A DNA stretch of 64,000 nt from Pegoplata infirma (taxonomy: Eukaryota > Arthropoda > Insecta > Diptera > Anthomyiidae): assembly GCA_963921195.1 (NCBI GenBank), contig OY992538.1, positions 89,093,904 through 89,157,903 on the forward strand, given 5' to 3'. Positions 43,991 through 55,371 of the stretch are shown piece by piece (the stretch's first letter is position 1; every line of letters begins with the position of its first letter). The position numbers were made by a program, and so were the translations under genes. The notes beneath the pieces were generated by a model. The model made no database searches and was not told where the DNA came from. It saw only the letters and a program-made list of their open reading frames with translations.

Positions 43991-44485
43991 TTCCACTTTA
44001 GTTTCAGAAAATACAAATTAAATTACAAAAAATATCCAATCATATTTTAGAATCTTCAATTATGTTTAAAAATGTCCAATTATATTTCAAAAATTTCCAA
44101 TATAATTGAAAATTTTTGAAATGTAATTAAACGTTTTTTTGTAATATCTGAAATATAAACGGAAGATTCCAAAAAATAATATGAAATTTTTTAAATTGTA
44201 ATTGCAGTTTCTAAAATATGATTGTTTTTTGTAATATAATTATGTAATATAGTTTGTATTTTCTGAAATATAATTTGTATATTAGGCGCCCCAGTAGGCT
44301 AGTTAGTAGCGTGCTAGCCTATGAGTCTGGGGGTCGTAGGTTCGATTCCCACCTTGGTCTGTTTCGCTACAACGAGACAGTGGTCATGTCACCCGTCTCG
44401 GTTAGGTTAATTAAGTATATGATTTGTATATTATGTTAAAAATTCAATAAATAAATAATTTGTATTTTCTGATATAAAAGTGGAA
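43991..44485. mobile_element. Palindromic MITE with TTCCACTTT ends, split by a SINE
   Basis: TTCCACTTTAGTTTCAGAAA at the left is mirrored by 'tttctgatataaaagtggaa' at the right, with AT outside both. The inner part has repeated 'tgtaatttctgaaata'-type words. The SINE at 44285-44421 interrupts the right arm. Confidence 0.65.
44285..44421 (+). mobile_element. tRNA-derived SINE, copy 2, with perfect 12-bp TSD
   Basis: 137 bp. ATTTGTATATTA stands on both sides (44273-44284 and 44422-44433). The head GGCGCCCCAGTAGGCTAG, the A-box-like TAGTTAGTAGCGTGC and the B box GGTTCGATTCCC follow in order, then a body 'ttcgctacaacgagac' and the end 'ttaggttaattaag'. It was presumably transcribed by Pol III and copied by a LINE. 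It lacks a long A tail. Copy 1 is at 8145-8290 (minus). Confidence 0.9.
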
Positions 44486-44714
44486 ATCAGACTTTGAACT
44501 TTTTTGACATAAAAATTTTTAATTTTTTAACAATACTACAAAATAAACTAAAAAAATACGTTTTCAGCGGTTGGTTAACACCATTTTTAATTGTATTTCA
44601 GAAATAGTCAACTGATTTTCAGAATTAGTAAATTGTTTTTAAGATTTTCCAGTTGTATTCAGAAATAGTTAATTGTATTTTAGATTTTGTAATTTGTATT
44701 TCAGAAATAGTCAA

Positions 44715-44977
44715 ATGTGCTTCATCTTTATTCTGCTTAAATCAGCTCTAAAAAGACACATGAATTCACTGCATCTGTATAGCTGTTTTATCAGCGCTCT
44801 AGAGCGATGTGAATTCAGAGCATCTTAAGAGCGCTTTTTCGGTGTATCCAACCAGCGCTCTAAAGTGTGACATCGCCTTAGAGAATCATGCATGAATTCA
44901 GCAGGTTTGGATGCGCTCCTTGACTCGAGTTTCCTTTCCAAAGCCTGCTGTCAGTTCAGCAAAATTTCTGCTGGGAC
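44715..44977 (+). repeat. Interspersed repeat with 'agcgctctaaag' motifs (copy 1)
   Basis: About 260 bases closely matched in reverse by 54533-54775. It includes 'cttgactcgagtttccttt' and 'aaagtgtgacatcgcctta', with repeated AGCGCTCT words and inverted GCTCTTAAGATGC. It ends TTCTGCTGGGA, near the CCCAGCA termini of other elements. Confidence 0.65.
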
Positions 44978-46079
44978 ATATAAAATGGAAATAAAATAAT
45001 GAAAAAAAGCTCTTCTTTTGGTGTACGCAAATTTATTGGCCTTTAGCGGGGGCCCTGGGCTCTTGCGGTACTGAATCTCTATAAAAAAAAAAACATGGAT
45101 GGGTAAGTGACTGAACATACCAATTCGTCATCGCACAGCCGTAAATACTGAAGCTAGGGAATTGAAACTTGTAATGTAGATTCACGTCAAAAAAAAAAAA
45201 AAAATCCACTAAGGCTGAGTTTTTGAAAATTCCGATTCCAATAGACAAAATGGGTTTTTAACCCATTGTGTGTACTTTCGGTATTTTTTATATTTCCAGA
45301 AAAAAATTTAATATTAGCATGTTGAACATAAAATTTTATCATCCGCGCTCAAAAAAAAGACTTAACTTAAACTTTGGAAAAAAAAATTTTAAAATAGTTT
45401 ATAAATTTTCCTACAGTTTAGTTAAATTTTACAAAAAGTTGGGAAATTTTCTTAACTGTTAGGAAAAAATTTTAGTTCATGTACTGTTAAATAGTCCATT
45501 ATTTTCCTTAAATAGAATTCCCAAATACATGGAAGAAATTATTACTGCGAAAGAAATTTTCCCTAAATATTTTTCAAAAATCTTTATTTTTAAGACATAT
45601 TCCTCTTCTTTAGTTTAAGGAAGTAATTTTCTACCAATTAGTTAATCTTCTTAGATTTGAGGAAGTTTTTTCCATTACTATTTTAGTAAAATTTTTCGGG
45701 AAATGTTTTTTTTTTTTTCAAAAAACTTAAAATGGCGATATCTCAAAAACTAAGCTAGATAGAGCAAACTAGGCCGAATCTATGAATACCCTCCACAATG
45801 CCGTTTTTAAGTGATAGTAAATTTTCTAAATTGAAAGAAATAACATTTTTGATGAGAAACATTTTGCTTTGTGTAAACAAACTTTTTTAGTAATTTTTGA
45901 AAAAAAAAAGTAATTTACTAAATTTTTTTTTGAGTGTAAAATTTTTTTTTAGTGTAAATTTTTTTCGAGTGTATTTTTTTTTAGTGTAAAAATATTTTTG
46001 AGTAAAAAAAATACTTTGTAAAATATTTTTGTGACTTACTAATGTTTTTAAAACATGTTTAACGGATTTTCAACACGTG
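44978..46079. other. A+T-rich stretch with a partial foldback arm
   Basis: Near 45726-45776, 'aaaatggcgatatctc' and 'actaagctagatagagc' match one arm of the palindrome inside 60288-61300. Then comes low-complexity T/G-rich sequence with 'agtgtaaaattttttt' words. No gene is supported. Confidence 0.45.
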
Positions 46080-46400
46080 AATTTAAGGTGAAGCTAATCT
46101 GAAATTCACGGTTTTGCTAATAACTTTTGAACCACTGAACCGATTTGTCTGAAATCCGATACGATCCAGGCCACGGGAACGACAAATATATATGGTAAGC
46201 TTCTGCGTCCTCAGAATTGCTTTTCGAAAGTTAGCGTCCTTTTTATCTCTTGCCGAAATTCAGTATTTTGCTCATAACTTTTGAACCACTAGACCGATTT
46301 CGCTGGATTGCAATACCAACTTAACCAGGTAAATGCCAAACATATATGCCAAACTTCAGGAGCCTCCGTAAAGTCTTTCAAAAGTTATCGTGTTTTCAAC

Positions 46401-46637
46401 AGACAGACGGACAGACAGACAGACAGACGGACAGACGGACAGACGGACAGACGGACAGACGGACAGACGGACAGACGGACAGACGGACAGACGGACAGAC
46501 GGACAGACGGACAGACGGACAGACGGACAGACGGACAGACGGACAGACGGACAGACGGACAGACGGACAGACGGACAGACGGACAGACGGACAGACGGAC
46601 AGACGGACAGACGGACAGATGGACAGACGGACGGACA
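46401..46637 (+). repeat. (GACAGACG)n microsatellite, about 28-30 units
   Basis: Uninterrupted 8-base unit over nearly 240 bases, with a few four-base GACA/GACG variants at both edges. It leaves several long frames open on both strands; none is a gene. Confidence 0.95.
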
Positions 46638-46681
46638 TCGCTATATCGTCTTAAAATCAATCGAGGATCATGAATATATAC

Positions 46682-48594
46682 ACTCAAAAAATTATGTCAT
46701 TAACTGTTTGTAGTTTATTTAAAAAGTTTTACGATTAGTCGTTTTTTAAAGAAAAAACATTTGTTTGTTGTTCAGATTTTATTAATTACTACTTCTGTCC
46801 ATTGTTTCAAAAATAACACACTAAAAAATAAAGACTTTCATTAACATTTAGTTTTTAAAGTCATTTAATTTTGTTCTTTAAGTAAAAACTTCTGATTATT
46901 CCTTAAATTTTTAATGATTTGTGTAAGTAGTTTTTTTTTAGTTGTTGGTATTTTTAAATGAGATATCATTAGTTTTTACCTACAAAAGTAAGTTATTTGT
47001 TTTTTTAGAAAATAAATTTCAAAAAATTATTTATAGAAATATAAAAACCAGAATGTAGTTGATTGCGGGATCGATTCACCAAAATTTTATTAAAAATTTT
47101 TAAAAAAAATATTTCAATCAAAAAATGTAAAAAATAACCTACGAAATCATTAATTTTTATTGTTTTCGTAGGTTATTTCTTTGAAATTTGTTGGTAAAAA
47201 TTAGAGTTTGCAAAACGATTAAAATCGTAATCGTAATCGCGATTAATCGCACCAATTAATCGTAATCGTAATCGACAAAAAAATCATTCGATTACGATTA
47301 ATCATTTTCTATGAAATACACTGTTTTTATAACGAATTTGAATCAGTTTCAATTTTTTTTTAACTGATTGCTTTGTCAATAGATTCTTGAATATATTCTG
47401 CAGTAATCACTTCAAAATTTTCTATGTAAAATTATTTTACAAAAAAACTATTTGCTCTAAAAACGATTGCTTTCGGCACAATTTCAAACAAAAATCATTG
47501 ATTCTGGAATGTTAAGTAGAATCGATTGCAGGATAATATGATGCGTTCTGGAACCGATTATTTGGAACAGAAAATGTTGCTGGGTTGGCCAATGATTCAT
47601 TAAACTTGTTTCCAATTTGTCTTTCCTTTTTTCTCGTAAGTTTGAAGTAAAATTTTAATTCTGATCTTAGTAACCAATAAATTTGGTTTTTAAAATATAT
47701 TTAAAAGGCTTTAGCCGAATCTGGTCAAAAAATTCGGACATGAAATTTTGTTGAAAAATTTAATTTTTTCAAACCTTGACCGTTGTATGCCAACTGAAAG
47801 GCCTTTCAAAAGTTTTTGCGAGTCAAAAAACGCACCTAAGCCACCTGAATTCAGGTATGATTTCTGTGGGGAATGTCACAGTTTAGAGCACTCTTTGGTA
47901 GCACAGATAAAGATACAGAATCTCTTTTTCTAGAGTTTATTATTAAATCTTGTATTTTTTTCCAAAAACCATTTTTCATCATTTAAAAACTGTTAAAGAC
48001 GTCAAAAAGGAAATTATGTATATTTAAAATTTTACCAAAACTATTATATTATTAGTTTTTAAACAAAAAAATCGTAACAAAAACTTCGCAAGAGCGATCT
48101 TTCGATGCACTATGATATATTAAAGATACCTAGAATACCAAAATCCCGTTTATTTTTGCTGGGGATTAATTTTTGTATTTTCGTGCGTTCTGAAATATAA
48201 ATTTTAAAATAATTTTTTATTAAAGCAACTGCTACTAAAAGTATTTAAAAAATTCGATTAATCGATAATCGCGATTAACGGCAATTTTTTTAATCGTAAT
48301 CGCGATTATGAAATATCTCGATTATTTGCAAACTCTAGTAAAAATAACAGAATTATCATTAATTTTTAATGTTTTCGTAGGTTATTTTTTTTTCGATTTT
48401 TTTGGTAAAAAAGAGTGAAAAAACGTAATTTTTTAATGTTCAATGTTAATTATTTAGAAAACTTTTTCAACAGTAAAAAATAAATGTTGGTGTTTGTTAA
48501 AACAAATGAATAATTACTGGGATGGTTTTCAAATGTTTTATCCCTTGTTTTAAATATGTTTTTCATTTGTTTTTGCATACAAAAAATTTTGAGT
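46682..48594 (+). mobile_element. Family M MITE, copy 2, 6-bp TSD ATATAC
   Basis: ACTCAAAAAATTATGTCATT to AATTTTGAGT, with ATATAC on both sides (46676-46681, 48595-48600); joining the flanks restores the mini-me 'gaatatatactttatgg'. The tRNA-like segment has lost its A-box part (47048-47090). It is interrupted by the hAT-type element at 47202-48337. Confidence 0.8.
47202..48337. mobile_element. hAT-type element, TAGAGTTTGCAAA ends, 8-bp TSD GTAAAAAT
   Basis: Same inverted ends and 'taatcgtaatcg' subterminal words as 21849-24975, with an unrelated interior. GTAAAAAT lies on both sides (47194-47201, 48338-48345), and the uninterrupted 'ttggtaaaaataacag' is seen in the other family M copy at 59442-60256. 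Confidence 0.9.
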
Positions 48595-48694
48595 ATATAC
48601 TTTATGGAGTCCTAGACCAATTTTTCGAGGTGTTACAAACGGAATGACAAACTTATATATACCCTCTATCACTTGAGTGGAGGGTATAAAAAAA

Positions 48695-49175
48695 TCTTGT
48701 AAAATTACAAGAAAAGTTTGTAACGTTTTTTGCTACCTTTTATTTGACAAGAATTCCTTGTTATTTTACGAGCTTTTTACCAAAAATTTTGTAATTTTTG
48801 TAAATTTACAATTTTTTTGACGCGATATAACTTGCAATGAGGTTTCGTGATTTTACTAGATTTTTTGCTACCTCCTATTTTATGAGAATTCCTAGTAAAA
48901 ATTACGAACTTTTTTGTAATTTTAAAAGATTTTTGTCAATAAAATTGTAAATTTACATTTTTTTGGCGAAATAAAACCTACAAAAAATTCTCGTTAATTT
49001 ACTAGAATTGTTTTGTAAAAAGTTTTAGATATTTGGAAAATTACAAGAAAAACTGTAAAATTACAAAAAAAAAAATTAAATTTCGATCGAAAATTATTTG
49101 TTAAAAAACAAGGAAAACTGTCAAATATTGGTAAAATGGGATTACGAGACTTTTTCTAGTAATTTGACATGGTTA
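48695..49175 (+). repeat. Interspersed repeat shared with the 30357 hAT-type element
   Basis: Matches 30570-30760 plus 31698-31995 in order ('ttgacaagaattccttgtta', 'tttgctacctcctatttta', 'aactgtcaaatattggtaaa'), providing the uninterrupted version of the site broken at 30761-31697. No termini were defined. Confidence 0.6.
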
Positions 49176-50465
49176 ACCACAAATCTGGTTTCCAAACGTT
49201 TTCATCAGGTTTTTGTGAAATTCAAGGTAAAGTTCTAAAAATGCTGATGACTTAAAAAAAGTCGGGAGTAAAGCTTGAACATTACTCTGTAAGAGGCAGT
49301 ATTTATTTGAGCAGTAACTTCACTCTTTGGAGTACCAATTGTCTTTTAATAAGGTGGTTTTCTACACAAAACAATATTTTCATATTGGCAATTGGAGTTT
49401 TAACGTGGTTTTCTGAAAAAACACTTTTAGGAATTTCTGGCGCTAACAATAAGATACCACGCTAAAGGTGCATCGGCAAGAACAACATATGTATGGAATT
49501 AAGCTGTTAAAGCTGAGCTGCTGATAACTGATATTATTTCTAAAGACGACCTAGAAGTGGCTGTAGGACAGCTTGATGGAGTGATTAACTTCTTGTATCA
49601 CGAGAGCAGCCCAATACGCCAAATAAAAGTGATATGTGGAAACAAGTAAAGAAACTTTTTCCCCATTGTGTATAACTAACTGGTAATGGGTGTGAGTGTA
49701 TAAGTGAGTCAGTGAGTCAGTGGCTATGTGTAAGTTTTGTATGACGTTATTATATTACAAGACAAATGTTTGTTGAAATAATAGACGACCGAAACAAAAA
49801 ATTAACTAATGTATTTTTTTAGGAAATTAAACAAAACGAAAAGAAAAACCTTCTCACTCTCCGTAAGTAAAACTGTTTATAATTAATTAAAAGATGACAA
49901 ATTTAAGTAAATTTTAGTAAAATTTTTAAAATTTAGTTCAGCAAAGTATTATATAGAATTGCATTAAACATATTTTTTTGAGGCAAATTATTTTTTAATT
50001 AGAAATATTGCAGCATAGTTTTAGGCAAAAAAAAACTTTTTCAACAAAAAACCATAAATTTTTAAGCAATTTTTTCCAAAAAACTTGGAATTTTATTTCA
50101 CATGAAAAGTTCTATGAAATCTATGGAAGGTCATCATCAACATATATCGAAGAAGATGTGTGTATGTATATCATTGATGTTAGTAAAAGTGTTAATGAAT
50201 GAAACTAATTTTTCAGAGAATAAAAACTATAAAGAAAAAGAAGACTTTTAAACATTTTAATGTATTTGATAAAAATTTAAAAATCTATTTTAGAAACTCA
50301 TTGCAAAATTTTAAATAAATTAAAATTTGAATAGTAAAAGAATTTTTTTAGAATTTTTCTTTTGGCAAAACGCATCAGAAACTGATGAAAATTCTTCTAA
50401 GGTAAAAATCGTTTAAACCTTAAAATTTTTAAGAAAAAAAAATATCAATGAACCTGAAAATTTTT
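49176..50465. other. Apparently low-copy DNA
   Basis: About 1.3 kb that I could not match elsewhere in the window. It includes 'gtgagtcagtgagtcagtgg' and a 64-residue frame at 50008-50202 without any recognisable domain. It may be host sequence. Confidence 0.4.
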
Positions 50466-50924
50466 AACATTATAATGTTTTTAGGCTGGGGTCTAATTTT
50501 AAAAAAGTTGCAGGACGCCACCTCAGTTTGACTATATAAGCTAACGATTAAACAAAAAAGAAAATGAGAATTACAGTTTTCATTTTATTAAAACCTAAAA
50601 CTTCGACAATAATTTAAAATTAATAAATAAAATAAAAATACATAGTTCTGGTAGCGACACCTAGCGCCGCTACTTTATTAACGCAGTATTGCCATACCAA
50701 ATATCGCATTTCCAATTAGATTAGTTACCATCATCGCAAATTTTTTCAAATAAAATATTACCACATCGCAAAACTAACCAGTATATTTGAAAATCGAATA
50801 TCTACAACATGACAAAATTATATTAGAATTTAGATTAACATTTACAACGCCGACGGTAGGCTAGCTGAAGTGTGTCAGACTACCACGCAGGGGATATTGG
50901 GATCATCAAATCCCTGATCAAGTC
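50466..50924 (-). mobile_element. N1 copy H, 3' half on the minus strand
   Basis: Begins (in plus coordinates) with the inverse of the N1 tail, 'ttaggctggggtctaa', 'gttgcaggacgccacctc', then the hairpin ('gacacctagcgccgctac'), 'ccagtatatttgaaaatcg', and the tRNA-like segment at 50851-50924. The matching 5' block on the same strand is at 53222-53354, so these may be the two ends of one element split by the intervening 2.3 kb. Confidence 0.7.
50851..50924 (+). other. tRNA-like segment inside N1 copy H
   Basis: GACGGTAGGCTAGCTGAAGTG gives the A-box-like part and 'gggatcatcaaatccct' a degraded B box able to form a short stem. The orientation matches N1 copy H on the minus strand, so the segment always points opposite to N1. 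Confidence 0.5.
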
Positions 50925-51963
50925 AAATTTTTTTTATATTTTTTCTTTGATTACATATCGTCGAACTATATTCAATAAATGCCAACTCGAAAAAGCTTAC
51001 TGTTCAGGAGAGCTAAAAAACTAGTTATTTCGCATATTATTGCAAAAATAAACAATGTACCTTCCACAAGATGGTTTAAATATTCTAAACAATTTTTACC
51101 TATGCAAAAATTTTCTTATTTTGCACTTCTTTGCGTATTTTTCAGAGATGGCATTTATTACTATATCAGAAACAAATATTTTTTTAGAGTTGGCATATTT
51201 TGTCGGAAAATAAAAATAATTTTTTTTTGAAAAAATTTACAAAAATTTTTTTTGTTTGGTTTTTGCTATCCTTAGTGCGGTAATTGCAAAAACTGAACAA
51301 AAAATTAAAAATCTTTGCATATTTTTAAAAGTTACTAGCTCCGAAAGCCTTTTAATCTCAGGGTGGTCAACTTTGGCACTCTGTAACTCACACTGTATTG
51401 CAACAGGGTCACTCGAAACTAGCTATTTTGAAAGCTTATATCATTGACTTTATTTGCCCCATTCATAATGTTTCAATCTGATAAATAGTTTGAAAGTTAC
51501 ATAAATATAAGCAATTTTTTTTTTTGCAAACACTATTTACCGATATTTTTAAAATGGCAATATCTCGAGAACCAGTCATAAGATATCAAAATCTTTACAA
51601 TATTCGTGTTTAGCATGGCAAATGCAATAAGATATGTGGTCTAATTTTTTTTAAAAAAATTTTTGAAAAATTTTTGGAAATTTACAATGGGAGTTGGCAT
51701 TTATTTTCACCAAAAAAATATGTACTTTGAGTTAGCAGAATAACAAAAATGGATGTAAAACGACAACAAATTATTTTTTTGCTCTGAAATTTCTATGGCA
51801 GATAGGTATTACATAGGGGAGCTATTTGCCATCGGAATCTCATTTTCGTCAAATTTGAGTTGGCATATTTTGAATATAGGTTCACGATATTGTTATTTGA
51901 TATAACAATTCTTTTTTTTTTTAATTTAATTATTTAAAAAAAAGTTAAAACAAAAATTAAAAA
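50925..51963. other. A+T-rich DNA, no gene supported
   Basis: The phrase 'gagttggcat' recurs (near 51192, 51690, 51861), and 'atatctcgagaacc' resembles other repeats, but no boundaries are clear. Frames at 50979-51230 and 51256-51447 lack recognisable domains. Confidence 0.4.
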
Positions 51964-52452
51964 TGTCGCAGAGTTTTGTACTCTTGCCCAAAATATTAAA
52001 TCATGATAATGTTTTATTTAATAAAAAGTTTTTACGAATTAACATCACATATTTCCAAAAAAATATATTTTTTTCAGAAAAAAATAACTCCAAGAAATTT
52101 CCCAAATACACTAGCAGGATTTATTCAATATTCAGAAAAAAAAATTTAAAAACTAAGAACAAATCAAGAAAATACAAAAAATTAGTCAGAAAAATGCAGA
52201 TAAATTCAGAAAAAATCACAAAATTTAAAAGTTTAAAAAAAATTGGTCTTAACAAAAAAAATAAACGAGCTAAAAAAAAAAACAAAATTTAAAAAAGTAA
52301 GTTGCCTGATAACGGGGATGAACCCCGGACCCTCTGTTTCCGAGTCTGACACACTTCAGCTAGGCTACCGAATGATATTTAAATCCCAACATAAACGGTG
52401 TTATGTTCTTGCTTGTGGTTATTCGACAATATTATAGATACATACTACAAAA

Positions 52453-52898
52453 TAGAGATGGACGCGTGAGTGAATTTTGACTTACGCACGCACACGAAAT
52501 TAAAGTATTGCTCACGCACAAAATTATTTTTTTTGCTTACGTTCATGCACACTCACGTGAGTAACTAAAATGTTTGTTACGCTCACGAAATAACGCTTAC
52601 AAAGACTCACGAAAATAAAATAAAGAAAATTTTATTTAACTTCATTTCAAATTCTTGCACAAAAGGTATTTAATTTCCTAAAAACTTATATTAATCACAA
52701 TTTTGTATTAATTGCGCTTTAAATTCAATATGATGACAATTTTATTACTAGTTTTCTGTTTTAGACAGCACAAAACTATCACGCAAACTCACGAAGCCAA
52801 AATTACCCACGCAATCTCACGCACGAAAATATTTTTTCTAATCAAGCGTAAATTTCACTCATGATCACGCGTAATCACGTCTCACTCTCGCATCTCTA
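52453..52898. mobile_element. hAT-type MITE, TAGAGATG ends, TSD CTACAAAA (copy 2)
   Basis: 446 bp, CTACAAAA at 52445-52452 and 52899-52906. It retains the empty site (single TA at 52749-52750) into which the satellite palindrome went in copy 1. It has no coding frame. Confidence 0.9.
52743..52758. other. Empty target site for the satellite palindrome
   Basis: 'tattactagttttctg' contains a single TA and corresponds base for base, apart from point changes, to the two flanks of the element at 41759-43461. Confidence 0.85.
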
Positions 52899-53221
52899 CT
52901 ACAAAAAACTAATACTTATAAAACTTCCGATACTGACAGCCAGGCGGCGCTTGTCGTAACAGACCTTATTTTTTTTATTTAATCAATTAATTCATTGTTG
53001 AATGAATTTTGAATTATTTAAAAAAATATATTTATTACTAATATTGTGAATAATTCGATTACAATTATTGAATTAATTTATTTCCAATTAATTCTTTATA
53101 AATCATTTCATTTTAAATAAATTCTTAATAATTTAATTTGCCTTTTAGTCAATTTAATTTTAATTAGTTTATTTTTGAAATAAATTTTTTACTTAAATTT
53201 AGTTTAAGTTAAAAAAAAAAA

Positions 53222-53354
53222 ATTCTTGGAGTTATTTTTTTCTGAAAAAATATCGTTTTTTGGAAATATGTGATGTTTATTCGTAACAACTTTTTATTAA
53301 ATAAAACATTATCATGATTTAATATTTTGGGCAAGAGTACAAAACTCTACGACA
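53222..53354 (-). mobile_element. N1 5' block, copy I
   Basis: Inverse of the N1 start: 'ggaaatatgtgatgtttatt', 'aaaacattatcatgatttaa', 'gggcaagagtacaaaactct', ending at TGTCG (53354). Possible partner of copy H. Confidence 0.7.
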
Positions 53355-54532
53355 TTTTTTTAACTGAAAATTGCTTTAGAATCTAGAAATAAATTTACAT
53401 CTGAAAATTGTTAAGCTGGGTTCAGTATTTAGAGGAGGACAAAAATCTGTTTGACTATATAAGCTATCGACTAAAAAAATTAAAATTATAAAGTCCGACA
53501 GCCAATATTGAACATGAACCGGATAATATACGTCTGAATATATAAATCAATTGTAGTAAAACTGCATGTACAGTTTTTCTTTTCGTGATCACATTTCCTT
53601 TTAAAAGGACTTTAAAAGTTTTCGAGAATAACATTTTTGTAAAATATTTTTTTATATATTTGTACTTGACCAAGGATGCCACTGTTGTTGGCACATGAAA
53701 TGGGAGAACCACCGCTAATTTTTCCATTTTGTTATTTTGCCATATCATGAAAAAAGGATGTAAAAAATGTCCTTTCAAAACTTTATCCTTCAACATCCTT
53801 TAAATTTTTAACGAAATATTAAAAAAAAAAAATATGTTAAAGACTCTTATAAGAAGCAACACATGCCAAATTTTCATCTTCTAGCTTTATTAATAAAGCA
53901 ACAACAAACTTTTTGATTTTGTCCTCGGAAAAAAATTGAATACATTACACATAAAACAAGTATTAGGGTCGAATCCAGCACTTGAGTTTTGGGGGGGGGG
54001 GAAGTTTTTCTTAGAACCACCCAAAACCTTAAAAATGGTTATGGTTATGTAATGCATGAGTTAGTAATGCATAGCCTAGATAAATGCAAAAATATGCATT
54101 ACTTTTTCACTACCGCCTACCATATGCATTACTTTTTAGTATTTTTCATGCACATTTCTTGGCTATGCACTACATGGTAATGCATTACATAACCATTACC
54201 ATTTTGATGGTTTTTCTGTTCACTTCTGTAGGTTAGGTTACTGATATGTTTCATAACTAAAATTTAAGACACAACTGTTTTAAAATCGTTCCAATACTCA
54301 TACATTAATTTACAGAAATTTTGGTCCACGACATTTAACATTAATTTTTCACATAAAATATAGCGCTGAATCCGAAAATGTAGTACCAAGTTTCAAAAGT
54401 AGAACAGTTTTCAAGTTATTGTTAACTTTTCAAATTTTAAAAAAGTGATTTGATTTAAACAAAAATATCTCCGGACCAAATCGCTAACTTTTCATATTTT
54501 TTTTGGTTTTAAATTAAAGGTAATTTAGCAGA
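53355..54532. other. Mixed A+T-rich DNA with ATGCATTAC words and a G run
   Basis: 53420-53470 looks like a decayed N1 tail ('gactatataagctatcg'). A run of 11 G starts near 53991. 54050-54200 holds six or more 'tgcattac' / 'gtaatgcat' words in both orientations. The 110-residue minus frame at 53464-53796 has no recognisable domain. Confidence 0.4.
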
Positions 54533-54775
54533 AATTTTGCTGAACTGGCAGCACCTTTTGGAAAGGAAACTTGAGTCAAGGAGCGCATCCAATCGTGCTG
54601 AATTCATGCATGATTCTCTAAGGCGATGTCACACTTTAGAGCGCTAGTTGGATACACCGAAAAAGCGCTCTTAAGATGCTCTGAGTTCAAGTATTTTTAG
54701 AGCGCTGAAAAAAGCGCTATAAAGATGCAGTTAATTAATGCGCCTTTTTAGAGCTGATTTAAGCAGAATAAAGAT
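54533..54775 (-). repeat. Interspersed repeat with 'agcgctctaaag' motifs (copy 2)
   Basis: Reverse-orientation counterpart of 44715-44977, including 'ggaaaggaaacttgagtcaa' and 'gcgatgtcacactttagag'. Flanking 'gactatttctgaaatacaaa' is also shared, so the repeat is longer than the core given. Confidence 0.65.
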
Positions 54776-55371
54776 GACTATTTCTGAAATACAAATACCA
54801 AATCTGAAATAAAATTGATTATTTCTGAATACAATTGGAAAATCTGTCCTACTTTAGGGGCCCCTGGAGGCCCCTGGAGCTCGAAATTACGTTAGCTTTA
54901 TTTGGCATAAATGTCACTGCAATTGGTTTGTATTTTTGAAAAATAAAAAATAAAACATATCTTGTGATACATTATTTTTATTAATGTTGGCATGCTGACT
55001 GCACTTAAAAAATTATGTCATTAACTGTTGTAGCTTATTTAAAAAATTTTACGTTTAGTCGTTTTTAAAAGAAAAAACATTTGTTTGATGTTCAGTTTTT
55101 ACTAATGGCTAAATCTGTTCTTTGTCTTAGAAATAACACACTAAAAAATAACAGTTAATTTTTAAAGTCATTTATTTTTGTTCCGTAAGTAAAAACTACT
55201 GATTATTCTTAAAATTGTTAATGATTTGTGGAAGTAATTATTTTTTTTAAATTGTTGGTATTTTTTAATGAGATATCATTAGTTAGGTTATTTTTTTCTA
55301 GAAAAAAAAAAACAAAAAATTATTTATAGAAATATAAAAAGATGTTTGTATCAAGTGACTTTGTCACGATG

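Larger units (their letters stand above)
46085..48694 (+). mobile_element. mini-me / DINE-like element with GACAGACG microsatellite, split by a MITE
   Basis: Two diverged units (about 46101-46265 and 46266-46400) share 'tttgctcataacttttgaac' and 'ctagaccgattt', then come the microsatellite (46401-46637), 'atcgctatatcg', 'gatcatgaatatatac', and after the nested MITE 'tttatggagtcctagac' and 'taccctctatcacttgag'. This order is that of the dipteran mini-me group, known for a GTCY microsatellite region. The outer limits are approximate. Confidence 0.65.
51964..52970 (+). mobile_element. N1 copy G, 5' part with hAT-type MITE
   Basis: Starts TGTCGCAGAGTTTTGTACTC with the CATGATAATGTTTT repeat, a tRNA-like segment at 52301-52370 (minus) and the TAGAGATG MITE at 52453-52898. 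It stops after 'gccaggcggcgctt' near 52950, without the usual 3' block. Parallel to copy F in every shared part. Confidence 0.75.

Noticed and set aside
46308..46713. Several frames of 80-121 codons on both strands rich in TDRQTDG / VCPSVRLS repeats
   Set aside because: They exist only because the GACAGACG microsatellite lacks stop codons in several frames.
53464..53796. 110-codon minus-strand frame
   Set aside because: No recognisable domain, A+T-driven composition, no splice or promoter context.
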